From NCBI GenBank assembly GCA_029573725.1, contig JAKQDQ010000130.1, positions 1 to 43,212 of the forward strand: DNA of 43,212 bases, given 5' to 3'. Positions within the stretch are counted from its first letter, which is position 1; every line of letters starts with the position of its first letter. The position numbers were made by a program, and so were the translations under genes. Below are positions 25,495-32,990 of the stretch, piece by piece. This DNA comes from Verrucomicrobiota bacterium (lineage in GTDB: Bacteria > Verrucomicrobiota > Verrucomicrobiia > Limisphaerales > JADLHS01). Under the pieces are notes generated by a model. It was not told where the DNA came from. It searched no databases and worked only from the letters and a program-made list of their open reading frames with translations.

Positions 25495-26544
25495 ATGATA
25501 AAGCTGACGAAGCGGATCAAGATGGGGTTGGTTTTCGGGTTGATTGGCGCGGCCGCGGTGCAGGTGCGGGGCTGGGATTATGCCGGACATCGGGCCGTCA
25601 ATCTGGCGGCCCTGGCGACGCTGCCGCCCGAGTTTCCGGATTTTGTCAAAACCCCGGCCGCACGCGAACGCATTGGGTTCCTGGCCGGCGAGCCGGACCG
25701 GTGGCGCAACATCGGTGACGATCAGTCCTTGAACCACTGCAACGGCCCGGATCACTACCTGGACCTCGAGGAACTGGAGAGGTTTGGTCTCACGCCAGCG
25801 ACGCTGCCGGTGTTTCGTTACGATTTCGCGCAGAAAATTGGCGCGGAACGCGCCCGGTTTCCTGAACGTTTTCCGCCGGTTGACCCGCTGAAAAACAAGG
25901 ATCACACGCGGGAACTGATTGGGTTTGCGCCGTGGACCATCACGGAATATCAGGGCCGCCTGCGTTCCGCCTTCTCATATTTGAAGGCGTTTCAGGATTA
26001 TGGCGGCACGCCCGGGGAGATTGCGCAGGCGCAGGAGAACATCATCTACCTCATGGCGCTGCAGGGGCATTACGTCGGGGACTGTGCGCAGCCGTTGCAC
26101 GTCACCAAGCATCACCACGGCTGGGTGGGGGACAACCCCCGGGGTTTCACCACCAACCGCAGTTTTCACAGCTGGATTGATGGCGGCTTTCTCAAGCAGA
26201 CCGGTCCAGTGCAGGTGGCGTTGCTGGCGGAGCGGATTCGACCGGCCGAGCTGGTCGGAAATCCCTTCGTTGAAGGCGACACCTTCCGGGCGGTCATGGC
26301 GTATTTGCTCGCGACGGAAAAGTTTGTAGCGCCGCTATACCAGTTGGAAAAGGAGGGGAAATTGTCGCCGGACAATCCGGCGGCGCAGGAAGGCCGGGCC
26401 TTCCTGGAGACCCAACTGGCGCGCGGCGGAGAGATGCTGCGCAACCTCTGGTACTCCGCCTGGCGGCAGACCACCGAGGATGGCTATCTCATCCGGCAGT
26501 TGCAGGAGCGCCATCAGGCCGCAAAGGCGGGCGACCAAAAATAA
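25495..26544 (+). CDS. Secreted S1/P1-type zinc nuclease (phospholipase C/P1 nuclease superfamily)
   Basis: This is a 349-residue exported protein. The signal peptide (about 1-25) ends VQVRG, so the mature protein begins with W27, the residue that supplies a zinc ligand through the amino terminus in this family. Further expected ligands are visible: H32 (WDYAGH), H87 (GPDHYLD), H192 and D196 (GHYVGDCAQPLH), H202, and a downstream His-x2-Asp (SFHSWID). Single-strand-specific nuclease or 3'-nucleotidase activity, perhaps for phosphate or nucleotide scavenging, is the likely role. Phospholipase activity cannot be excluded. ATG 25495 is preferred because upstream in-frame sequence overlaps the divergent pseudopilin. 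Confidence 0.88.
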   Translation: MIKLTKRIKMGLVFGLIGAAAVQVRGWDYAGHRAVNLAALATLPPEFPDFVKTPAARERIGFLAGEPDRWRNIGDDQSLNHCNGPDHYLDLEELERFGLTPATLPVFRYDFAQKIGAERARFPERFPPVDPLKNKDHTRELIGFAPWTITEYQGRLRSAFSYLKAFQDYGGTPGEIAQAQENIIYLMALQGHYVGDCAQPLHVTKHHHGWVGDNPRGFTTNRSFHSWIDGGFLKQTGPVQVALLAERIRPAELVGNPFVEGDTFRAVMAYLLATEKFVAPLYQLEKEGKLSPDNPAAQEGRAFLETQLARGGEMLRNLWYSAWRQTTEDGYLIRQLQERHQAAKAGDQK

Positions 26545-26637
26545 ACGGCGCACCGCGGCAGGCGCCGGGGCGTGATCCGGCCGCCGGCGCTTTCGCGTTG
26601 CCATTGGGGCGGACTGAATTACCATCACGCCTGCTTT

Positions 26638-27387
26638 ATGGTTTCGTCCCAAAGTTCCTGCCTCCGTGCGGATGGTCGCCGCGCGGACGAACTGCGACCG
26701 ATCACTTTTCAAAATCACATCGCTCCGAACGCCGCGGGTTCGACCTTGATTGAATGGGGCGACACCCGGGTCATTTGTGGCGTGACGATCGAGGAAAGCG
26801 TGCCCCGCTGGATGAAGGAGCAAAATCTGGCCGGCGGCTGGATCACCGCCGAGTACTCCATGCTGCCGTATTCCACACCGCAACGGAAACCGCGTGACAG
26901 CACGAAAGGGCGGATTGAGGGTCGCACGCAGGAGATTCAACGGCTCATCGGCCGCACCCTGCGCGCCACGCTGGATCTGGAAAAACTGGGCCCGCGCACC
27001 CTGTGTGTGGATTGTGATGTGTTGCAGGCGGACGGGGGCACGCGCACCGCGGCCATCACCGGCGCCTACGTGGCGTTGACATTTGCCGTGCGCCGCTTGC
27101 TGCGCGAAGGAAAATTGACGGAGAACCCGGTGGCGCACGCAGTCGCCGCCGTGAGTGTGGGGGTGGTGGACGGCCGGGCCCTCTGCGATCTGTGTTACAC
27201 GGAGGACGTGGCGGCGGCGGTGGATTTCAATCTTGTCATGAATGCGGCAGGCGAATTCATTGAACTGCAGGGCACCGGCGAGGAGGCCACGTTCACCGAG
27301 GCCCAACTGGCGGAGCTGCTCGCCCTGGGCAAAGCCGGCATCCGTCACCTGCTCCGCCTCCAGGAACAGGCCCTGCTTGGTGACTGA
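26638..27387 (+). CDS. rph: Ribonuclease PH
   Basis: This phosphorolytic 3'-5' exoribonuclease trims tRNA 3' ends using phosphate. ATG 26638 gives 249 residues, the normal size. Family motifs occur in order: RADGRRADELRPI, TLIEWGDTRVICG, EYSMLPYSTPQRKPRD, GRIEGRTQEIQRLIGRTLRA, RTLCVDCDVLQADGGTRTA and the C-terminal VDFNLVMNAAGEFIELQGTG. It lies downstream of the nuclease gene and upstream of the histidine phosphatase gene, all on the + strand. Confidence 0.97.
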   Translation: MVSSQSSCLRADGRRADELRPITFQNHIAPNAAGSTLIEWGDTRVICGVTIEESVPRWMKEQNLAGGWITAEYSMLPYSTPQRKPRDSTKGRIEGRTQEIQRLIGRTLRATLDLEKLGPRTLCVDCDVLQADGGTRTAAITGAYVALTFAVRRLLREGKLTENPVAHAVAAVSVGVVDGRALCDLCYTEDVAAAVDFNLVMNAAGEFIELQGTGEEATFTEAQLAELLALGKAGIRHLLRLQEQALLGD

Positions 27388-27401
27388 CCGGACTGCGCGA
27401 C

Positions 27402-27425
27402 GTTCCGGGGCGCCGCCCCGGCAAC
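27402..27425. terminator. GC hairpin between rph and the phosphatase gene
   Basis: CCGGGG (27405-27410) and CCCCGG (27416-27421) make a stable stem, extended by GTT/AAC with one bulge. No T-tract follows. It could attenuate read-through or stabilise the rph transcript end. The call is speculative. Confidence 0.25.
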
Positions 27426-27459
27426 GGAACTTCGCCGGAACCATGAGACTGGCTCACGA

Positions 27460-28101
27460 ATGAATACGACGCTGCACTTGATCCGCCACGCGGAGGTGGA
27501 ACCCGCCTACCAGGGGGTGTTTGGTGGAACGATTGACATGAACCTCTCGCCCCGCGGCGAACAGCAGGCGCGCGCGCTGGCGGACTACCTGCAACAGCGA
27601 CCACTGGACGTGCTGTTCGCCAGTCCGATGAAGCGGGTGCAGCAGACCCTGGCTCCGCTGGTGGAGCGCTCTACACAGAGGCCGGTGGTGCTGCCGGACC
27701 TGCACGAAGTGAATTTTGGCGCCTGGCAGGGTCTCAATTTTGCACAGGTCAAGGCGCGTTATGGTTATGACTCGCATCAATGGCTGGAAGCGCTGGTGGC
27801 GGGAAAGGTCCCGCAGGCGGAAGGCATGGACGCCTACCGGCTGCGGATCGCAGGATGTTTGCGGAAAATTCTGGATCAGGGGCGTGGACGGTCGGTGGGG
27901 GTGTTTTGTCACGGCGGCGTGATTCGCATGTTGATCTCCCTGTTGTTGCGGCTGCCGTATGAGCAGATGGACTGGATGGAAATTGAATATGCGAGCATTT
28001 CCACCGTGACCCTGGACGGTTCCCGGGCGCGTTTGCGGTTGTCCGACTTTGCTCCCTGGCGGGACTTGCCCGGGCTGAACCACGCCGCCAATCATGCGTA
28101 A
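27460..28101 (+). CDS. Histidine phosphatase family protein (phosphoglycerate mutase/CobC-like)
   Basis: This is a 213-residue cytoplasmic enzyme of the branch 1 histidine phosphatase fold. The phosphoacceptor is H10 in LIRHAE. Supporting arginines are R9 and the one in FASPMKRVQQT. The acid/base Glu is in LHEVNFGAWQG (about 83), and the second catalytic His is H151 in FCHGGVIR. Relatives include alpha-ribazole phosphatase (CobC), phosphoserine phosphatase and broad-specificity phosphatases. No cobalamin genes are nearby, so the substrate is left open. It lies in a housekeeping-type cluster between rph and prmA. Confidence 0.92.
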   Translation: MNTTLHLIRHAEVEPAYQGVFGGTIDMNLSPRGEQQARALADYLQQRPLDVLFASPMKRVQQTLAPLVERSTQRPVVLPDLHEVNFGAWQGLNFAQVKARYGYDSHQWLEALVAGKVPQAEGMDAYRLRIAGCLRKILDQGRGRSVGVFCHGGVIRMLISLLLRLPYEQMDWMEIEYASISTVTLDGSRARLRLSDFAPWRDLPGLNHAANHA

Positions 28102-28137
28102 CCCCGGCCACCGCACCTTCTTTTGCCGGCCTCCCAC

Positions 28138-29058
28138 ATGAGCGCGCAAACCCTCTGGAAAACTTCCGTCGTCACCACCCCCGAGGCGGAGGAGGCCGTG
28201 GCCGAAATGCTGGCGGCACAGGTTGCGCCCGGTCCGTCGTCCTACACCGACGCGGAGTCGGGCGAGGTGACCGTTTCGGTTTACACGCCGGAAGCGCCGG
28301 AAGCGCCGGCCAGGCGGATCGCCTCCTTGAAGGCCGGGTTGCGACGGTTGCGCGACTGCGGTCTGCCTACGGGAGCGGCCACGATTCGCATCGTCAAACT
28401 CCCGCGCGCGGATTGGGCGGAGGTCTGGAAGCGCCACTTTTTTGCCCGGGAGATTGGGGGCGCGCTGTTGATCAAACCCGGATGGATCAAACGCAAACCG
28501 AAGCGCGGGCAAAAGCTTGTCGTGTTGGATCCAGGCTTGAGTTTCGGCACGGGACAGCATCCGACCACTGACTATTGTCTGCACGAACTGGTCCGGGTCG
28601 TGAGGGCGCGCCCGGCCGTAGCCTGCCTCGACATGGGGACGGGGTCCGGCATTTTGGCGATTGCCGCCGCCAAGCTGGGGTGCGCCCCCGTGGCCGCCTT
28701 TGATTACGATCCTCAATGCGTCCAAACCGCCCGCGCGAATGCCCGGCGCAACCGGGTGGCGCACCGCCTCCGCATCACCCGGGCCGATCTCACGCGGTTG
28801 CCGCGGCGTGCGCCGCAAGCGTATGATCTGGTCTGCGCCAACCTTCTGGCGGATCTCCTGATCGCGGAACGCGATCGCATTCTGGCCCGGGTGAAACCTG
28901 ACGGCGTCCTGGTCGTGGCCGGCATTCTCCAGATTGAGTTTGCCAGGGTGGAACGGACCTATGCTTCGGCGGGGTGGCAATTGATCCGGTCCCAGGTCCG
29001 GCGGGAATGGCGCTCGGGCACATTGGTTCGCGTCCGCGCGCCGGGTTCGCGCTGCTGA
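28138..29058 (+). CDS. prmA: Ribosomal protein L11 methyltransferase
   Basis: This S-adenosylmethionine-dependent enzyme trimethylates ribosomal protein L11. ATG 28138 gives 306 residues; an upstream TTG at 28123 is less likely. The N-terminal substrate-recognition part is weakly conserved. The family hallmark FGTGQHPTT (136-144) precedes motif I CLDMGTGSGILAIAAAKLG (163-181), then FDYDPQCVQTARANA and VCANLLADLL, where other PrmA proteins have the catalytic-loop N-(I/L)-L-A. The end is EWRSGTLVR. It is the last gene of the + strand group. Confidence 0.92.
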   Translation: MSAQTLWKTSVVTTPEAEEAVAEMLAAQVAPGPSSYTDAESGEVTVSVYTPEAPEAPARRIASLKAGLRRLRDCGLPTGAATIRIVKLPRADWAEVWKRHFFAREIGGALLIKPGWIKRKPKRGQKLVVLDPGLSFGTGQHPTTDYCLHELVRVVRARPAVACLDMGTGSGILAIAAAKLGCAPVAAFDYDPQCVQTARANARRNRVAHRLRITRADLTRLPRRAPQAYDLVCANLLADLLIAERDRILARVKPDGVLVVAGILQIEFARVERTYASAGWQLIRSQVRREWRSGTLVRVRAPGSRC

Positions 29059-29101
29059 ATGGGCGGTCATTTCACGGCCGGGCCGGCAGACCGGCACATC
29101 T

Positions 29102-30232
29102 TCAGGGCAGCAGTTTGATTGCGCGTTTTGCCGTGCGCGATTCCCAATGTCCAAAGTGGTCGGTGGGCAGGACGGTATTGACGGGGTAGATCAGATAGAC
29201 CGCGTTCTTGGAGTACGCCCAGGCGTCCCGCACCCGTTCCCGGGGAAAGACGTGCGGCGTTTTTTGGGATTTGCCCGGATCATTGATGATGGGGTCTCCG
29301 GCGGCAGTGAAGCCGACAAGCACCACCAGATGGCCGCTGGGGATGCGGCTGCGCGCATTCAGGCGGTTGGAGCACACTGACAACCCCACCGGAATGCCGC
29401 GTGCAATGAAATCCTCCAGTTCAGTCAAGTCCAGCAGCCGGGTGGTGTAGGCGCGCATCCAGCGGAAGCTTCCGGCGTAGGCGGTGTTGAAGATCCAATT
29501 GCCGGTGCCGTTCCAGACGGGATCAAAAATCTGCTGCACCACTTCCGGCACATCCACATTCAGGCCCGGCCGGTTCAATTGCTGGCCCCAGTAGGCGAGC
29601 AGCATCGAAGTCGTCGTGGCGCTGCAAAGCACTTCGCCATGGGGATAATCCATTTGCGCGCGTTTGGGCACCTCGATCCATTTGCCCCACGCGCGGCGGT
29701 TCGGCGGTCGCGCCGCCGGTTGGTATTTCGAATCGAGCACGGACAAACCCAGGAATTTCAACCTGGGCGGGGTGCGCGTCGTCGAACCCAGCGTGATCTG
29801 CACCTGCAGGCGGTTCACCGGTTGCTGGAGGATCAGGGTGTCCGTGTCCATGTGGCCTTCGACATCCTCCTGATGCTTGACACTGGCCCGCGCGTGGATC
29901 CCGGGCGCACCCGACCATTGTCCAAAAGTGAACCACTTTGTCGCATGGTCCGGATACAGCGCCCGCGCCTTGACTTCGAGCCAGTCGGTCGGCTGTGCCT
30001 CGGCATTCCACGAGATCACCAGCTCGTCCCAGTGGATGCCAGTTTCAATTTCCGGCGAGGTCAGCAGCGTGATTCCGGCATCCGGCTGGACGGTCCTGGC
30101 AAAAGCGTGAAAGGATCGAAAAGGCAGAAATTGTTCGCCGTGAAACTCCACGGTGGCCGCCGCCAGGGCAAGCCCCGGAACGAGCAAAATCCCGATTGCG
30201 CCACTGCTGAATCCGCCGCCAATTCCTTTCAT
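29102..30232 (-). CDS. Secreted C39-like cysteine peptidase domain protein
   Basis: This 376-residue exported protein has a signal peptide (about 1-26, ending GLALAAA). The first part (30-170) is a beta domain (WLEVKARAL, LQVQITLGSTTRTPP) resembling a carbohydrate- or surface-binding module. The second part is a papain-fold domain of the C39-like group. The candidate catalytic cysteine is C203 in EVLCSATTTSMLLAYWG. The histidine is H301 in SGHLVVLVGF, followed by N317-D318 in IINDPGKS. This family includes bacteriocin-leader peptidases and many secreted proteins of unknown substrate. No bacteriocin transporter is nearby, so a general secreted peptidase is more likely. Confidence 0.83.
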   Translation of the reverse strand: MKGIGGGFSSGAIGILLVPGLALAAATVEFHGEQFLPFRSFHAFARTVQPDAGITLLTSPEIETGIHWDELVISWNAEAQPTDWLEVKARALYPDHATKWFTFGQWSGAPGIHARASVKHQEDVEGHMDTDTLILQQPVNRLQVQITLGSTTRTPPRLKFLGLSVLDSKYQPAARPPNRRAWGKWIEVPKRAQMDYPHGEVLCSATTTSMLLAYWGQQLNRPGLNVDVPEVVQQIFDPVWNGTGNWIFNTAYAGSFRWMRAYTTRLLDLTELEDFIARGIPVGLSVCSNRLNARSRIPSGHLVVLVGFTAAGDPIINDPGKSQKTPHVFPRERVRDAWAYSKNAVYLIYPVNTVLPTDHFGHWESRTAKRAIKLLP

Positions 30233-30373
30233 GGTCGCCTACCATGGCGTTTTTTGCGCGATCCCGCCAGTGAGGAGTTGCGGGTGCGGCCACGCGGGAC
30301 TGGCACCGCTCCTGCCTGCATTCCCGGAAAGGAGGTTGTCCGGGACGCCGAATGGCGTAAGTTGAGGCCGCGC

Positions 30374-31090
30374 ATGAAAGTCATTCAACCGAACTGTCGC
30401 GTGCAGTTTGCCGCGGAAGATGTGGACTTTGTCCGGGAGGTGCTGGGCGCCAGGCTGGGCGACACGGAGTGCCTGGTGCGACTGTTGACGGAGGATGACA
30501 CGCGCGATTTGATTCTCGACGACGAGGCGCTGTTGCAGGCCCTGCTCGAACGGCGTGGTTGTCTGCGGGTGTCCACGCATTTTTATTTCTACGTCCTGGT
30601 GCGTCAGGTAATGAAGCGGGCCGGGGTGACCGACCGGCGTGTGGCTGATTATGTGGCCGAGGTCCTCTCGGAGTTTGCCCGCGCGGAACAATTGCGATGC
30701 GTCGTGCCCGGCCAGCCCAACGCGCTGGATTATTTCTTCGAAATGCTGGCCGCCCTGCAAACGGCAGATGACCGCACCCGCTTTCAAATCCGCGTTCACA
30801 TTGGCAACCATTCCCTGTTTCTCTCCGGCGTGTTTCACGAGCGCATTCGCTTCCGTGCCGAGCGCAAGGGGTTTCCGGATTTGAAGTATTACGAGGCGCT
30901 GGGCCGCAGCCAGTATGGGATCGCCAGCGACCATCGCCTGGCGCAGCGTTACCAGTTGTCCGAGGTTTTGAGCACGCTCTCGGATCAGTTTGCAACGGCC
31001 CGGCGCGCGCTGAATGAAATTGCGGATCGTTTGTTCGCACTGGGCGATGGGGGCGAGAAACTGGAGCACCTGTTGATTGCCCAGCGTTAA
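30374..31090 (+). CDS. Protein of unknown function (238 residues)
   Basis: ATG 30374 is preceded by GAGG at six bases. The product is soluble, with no signal peptide or membrane segment, and mostly helical. It begins MKVIQPNCRVQFAAEDVDFV and has stretches such as HFYFYVLVRQVMKRAGV, VADYVAEVLSEFARAEQ and YYEALGRSQYGIASDHRLA. No motif linked to a known activity was recognised. The upstream region (30233-30373) is shared with the divergent peptidase gene. It ends 38 bases before the convergent HAD gene. It reads as a genuine gene on codon pattern and length. Confidence 0.75.
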   Translation: MKVIQPNCRVQFAAEDVDFVREVLGARLGDTECLVRLLTEDDTRDLILDDEALLQALLERRGCLRVSTHFYFYVLVRQVMKRAGVTDRRVADYVAEVLSEFARAEQLRCVVPGQPNALDYFFEMLAALQTADDRTRFQIRVHIGNHSLFLSGVFHERIRFRAERKGFPDLKYYEALGRSQYGIASDHRLAQRYQLSEVLSTLSDQFATARRALNEIADRLFALGDGGEKLEHLLIAQR

Positions 31091-31128
31091 TCCGGCGCCG
31101 GGCAGGACGGATGCGTCCGGTTCAGGGT

Positions 31129-31752
31129 TTAATCCAGCAGCCCCAGCCGTTCCATTTCCGCGCGTGAGCGGGACGGCTCCGTCTGGAGGAGGGTTTGCCA
31201 GCCGCGCGCCGCCCCGGCGGCCACGTTCTCCGCCCGGTCGTCCAGATAAAGAATTTCCGTGCCGCGCTTGCCGGTGAGCGTTTCCAGGGCCTCGTAAATT
31301 TTGGCCTCCGGCTTCATCGCGCCAACTTCGTAGCTGAAAATGTAGCCATCGAAGTGGGCAAAGAAGGCAAAGTTGCGGCGAATGTGTTCAATCGCCAGAT
31401 CGTTGGTGTTGGAAAAAATATAAGTGGGGATGCCCCGTTCCCGCAGCGCGGAGTGGAGCGCCGTCATTTCGGAAATTTCCGTGAAAATGTCGGCAAAGAG
31501 CACGGCAAATTCCTCCCGGCTGCCGCGGAATCCGGTGTGTTGACAGACCGTCTCATAAAATTCCTGACGCGACAGCTTGCCGGTTTCATAGCGGAAGAGC
31601 AGGGGAGAGTGATCCAGGAACGTCTGGATTTCGGCCGGGGGCAGACTGGCCCGGGCGGCCAGACCGCGGCCGGCGCGCGAGTAATCGAAGTCCACCAGGA
31701 CCTTGCCGAGATCGAAGGCGACGATGGAGGGCTTGATGGGTTTCCAGCTCAT
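31129..31752 (-). CDS. HAD-superfamily hydrolase (YihX-like sugar-phosphatase type)
   Basis: This is a 207-residue cytoplasmic phosphatase candidate of the HAD subfamily IA type. Motif I with the nucleophile Asp14 is in AFDLGKVLVDFD. An alpha-helical cap (about 20-85) follows. Motif II is in YIFSNTND, motif III lysine in GAMKPEAKIYE and motif IV in ILYLDDRAENV. The DLGxVLVD pattern matches YihX-type glucose-1-phosphatases and 2-haloacid dehalogenase-like proteins. The exact substrate is unknown. ATG 31752 overlaps the recR stop (ATGA), so it is co-translated with dnaX-ybaB-recR. Confidence 0.9.
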   Translation of the reverse strand: MSWKPIKPSIVAFDLGKVLVDFDYSRAGRGLAARASLPPAEIQTFLDHSPLLFRYETGKLSRQEFYETVCQHTGFRGSREEFAVLFADIFTEISEMTALHSALRERGIPTYIFSNTNDLAIEHIRRNFAFFAHFDGYIFSYEVGAMKPEAKIYEALETLTGKRGTEILYLDDRAENVAAGAARGWQTLLQTEPSRSRAEMERLGLLD

Positions 31753-32348
31753 TCGTGCATTTCGCGCCGGCCTTCCAGCGCGCGGCTGACGGTCAACTCG
31801 TCCGCGTACTCCAGGCCGCTGCCCACCGGCAGGCCGTAGGCGATGCGGGAGATTTTCAATCCGGGCCGCGCCAGACGTTTCGCCAGGTAGTGGCTTGTGG
31901 CATCACCTTCCACATCCGTGCCCAGCGCCAGGACGATTTCCTGGATCGGTTCCGCCTGCAGCCGCTGTTCCAATGCCGCGATGCGCAGGTCCTTTGGCTC
32001 CACCCCATCCAGCGGAGAGATTTTCCCCCCGAGCACATGAAACCGGCCGCGATAAGCCCGGGTCTTTTCAATCCGCAGCAGGTCCACCGCGCGTTCCACC
32101 ACACAAAGCAGGGTGCCGTCGCGGCGGGGGTCGGAGCAGATCGCGCAGGGCGACTGGTCGGTGAGCGCCCCACAGCGATCGCAAAATCGCGTGCGTTCGC
32201 GCGCCTGGACCATGGCGTCGGCGAGCGCACGGACTCCGTCGGGGCTGGCTTGCACCAGGTGCAGGGCAATGCGCTCCGCCGAGCGCGGCCCGATCCCGGG
32301 CAATTGGCCCAGGGCGGCGATGAGCGTGTTGATGGAATCGGGAAACAT
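31749..32348 (-). CDS. recR: Recombination protein RecR
   Basis: RecR works with RecF and RecO to load RecA at single-strand gaps. ATG 32348 gives 199 residues, the normal length. The N-terminal helix-hairpin-helix is LGQLPGIGPRSAERIALHL. The zinc finger cysteines are C56, C59, C68 and C71 (FCDRCGALTDQSPCAIC). The Toprim domain follows (LLCVVERAVDLLRIEKT, then ALGTDVEGDATSHYLA), and the C-terminal part is RIAYGLPVGSGLEYAD. It lies third in the dnaX-ybaB-recR order common in bacteria. Confidence 0.96.
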   Translation of the reverse strand: MFPDSINTLIAALGQLPGIGPRSAERIALHLVQASPDGVRALADAMVQARERTRFCDRCGALTDQSPCAICSDPRRDGTLLCVVERAVDLLRIEKTRAYRGRFHVLGGKISPLDGVEPKDLRIAALEQRLQAEPIQEIVLALGTDVEGDATSHYLAKRLARPGLKISRIAYGLPVGSGLEYADELTVSRALEGRREMHE

Positions 32349-32432
32349 GCGAGTTGCCAGGGCCGGTTGGCAGCAGCCGGTGGCGGTGTCCCGCAACCTG
32401 CCGGTTGCAACCTTCAACCAGGAAGGGCGGCC

Positions 32433-32744
32433 TCAGCCAAACCCCGGCAGGTTGAAGCCGGCCGTGGCCTTGCCCATTTCAGTGTTGGAAATTTCCCGGG
32501 CCTGGGCGAGGGCCTGGTTCACGGCGGTGAGAACCATGTCCTCCACCACTTGGGCGTCCTCGGGATTCAGGGCCTGCGGATCAATGCGAATGGCGGCCAG
32601 CGAGCCATCGCACCTGGCGGTGACTTTGACCGCGCCGCCGCCGCTGGTGGCTTCCACCGTGCGCCGCGCGAGATCCGCCTGTATCTGTTCCATCTGCTGC
32701 TGCATGCGCGCAGCCTGTTTCATGAGTTTGCCGATGCTCGACAT
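32433..32744 (-). CDS. ybaB: YbaB/EbfC-family nucleoid-associated protein
   Basis: This small DNA-binding protein of 103 residues from ATG 32744 forms dimers and binds DNA as tweezers in characterised relatives. It starts MSSIGKLMKQAARMQQQMEQ, the family's helical N-terminus. The central TVEATSGGGAVKVTARCDGS and the C-terminal EDMVLTAVNQALAQA are typical. It lies between dnaX and recR. The 246 bases separating it from dnaX contain no recognisable gene or RNA. Confidence 0.93.
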   Translation of the reverse strand: MSSIGKLMKQAARMQQQMEQIQADLARRTVEATSGGGAVKVTARCDGSLAAIRIDPQALNPEDAQVVEDMVLTAVNQALAQAREISNTEMGKATAGFNLPGFG

Positions 32745-32990
32745 GCCGTTGAAGTTAGCCGGATGGGGCGGGATTTGCGAATCAATTCGGCTTCCATCCG
32801 GCCAGGAGGGTGAGCAATCCCAACACCATCTTCCCCTTCCGTGTAGAGCCCGGTTTGGCGGAGCCGGCACGGCGAGGGCACGGCAGCATTCGCGGCACGG
32901 TCGGGAACGAAGGTCAGGCCCCCGCTTCAGCTGGTTGCTCGGAAGGTGTCGCGGCCGGGCATGACGGGGGCACGTGGGGGGCTTGCCGGC

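Noticed and set aside
27454..29154. 566-codon minus-strand frame opposite the phosphatase and prmA genes
   Set aside because: It spans two well-identified genes and their spacer, and has no motif of its own.
30328..30365. Strong AAAGGAGG with a following TTG, suggesting a nine-codon leader peptide
   Set aside because: The TTG abuts the purine run without a usable spacer, and no regulatory structure follows. The real gene has its own GAGG before ATG 30374.
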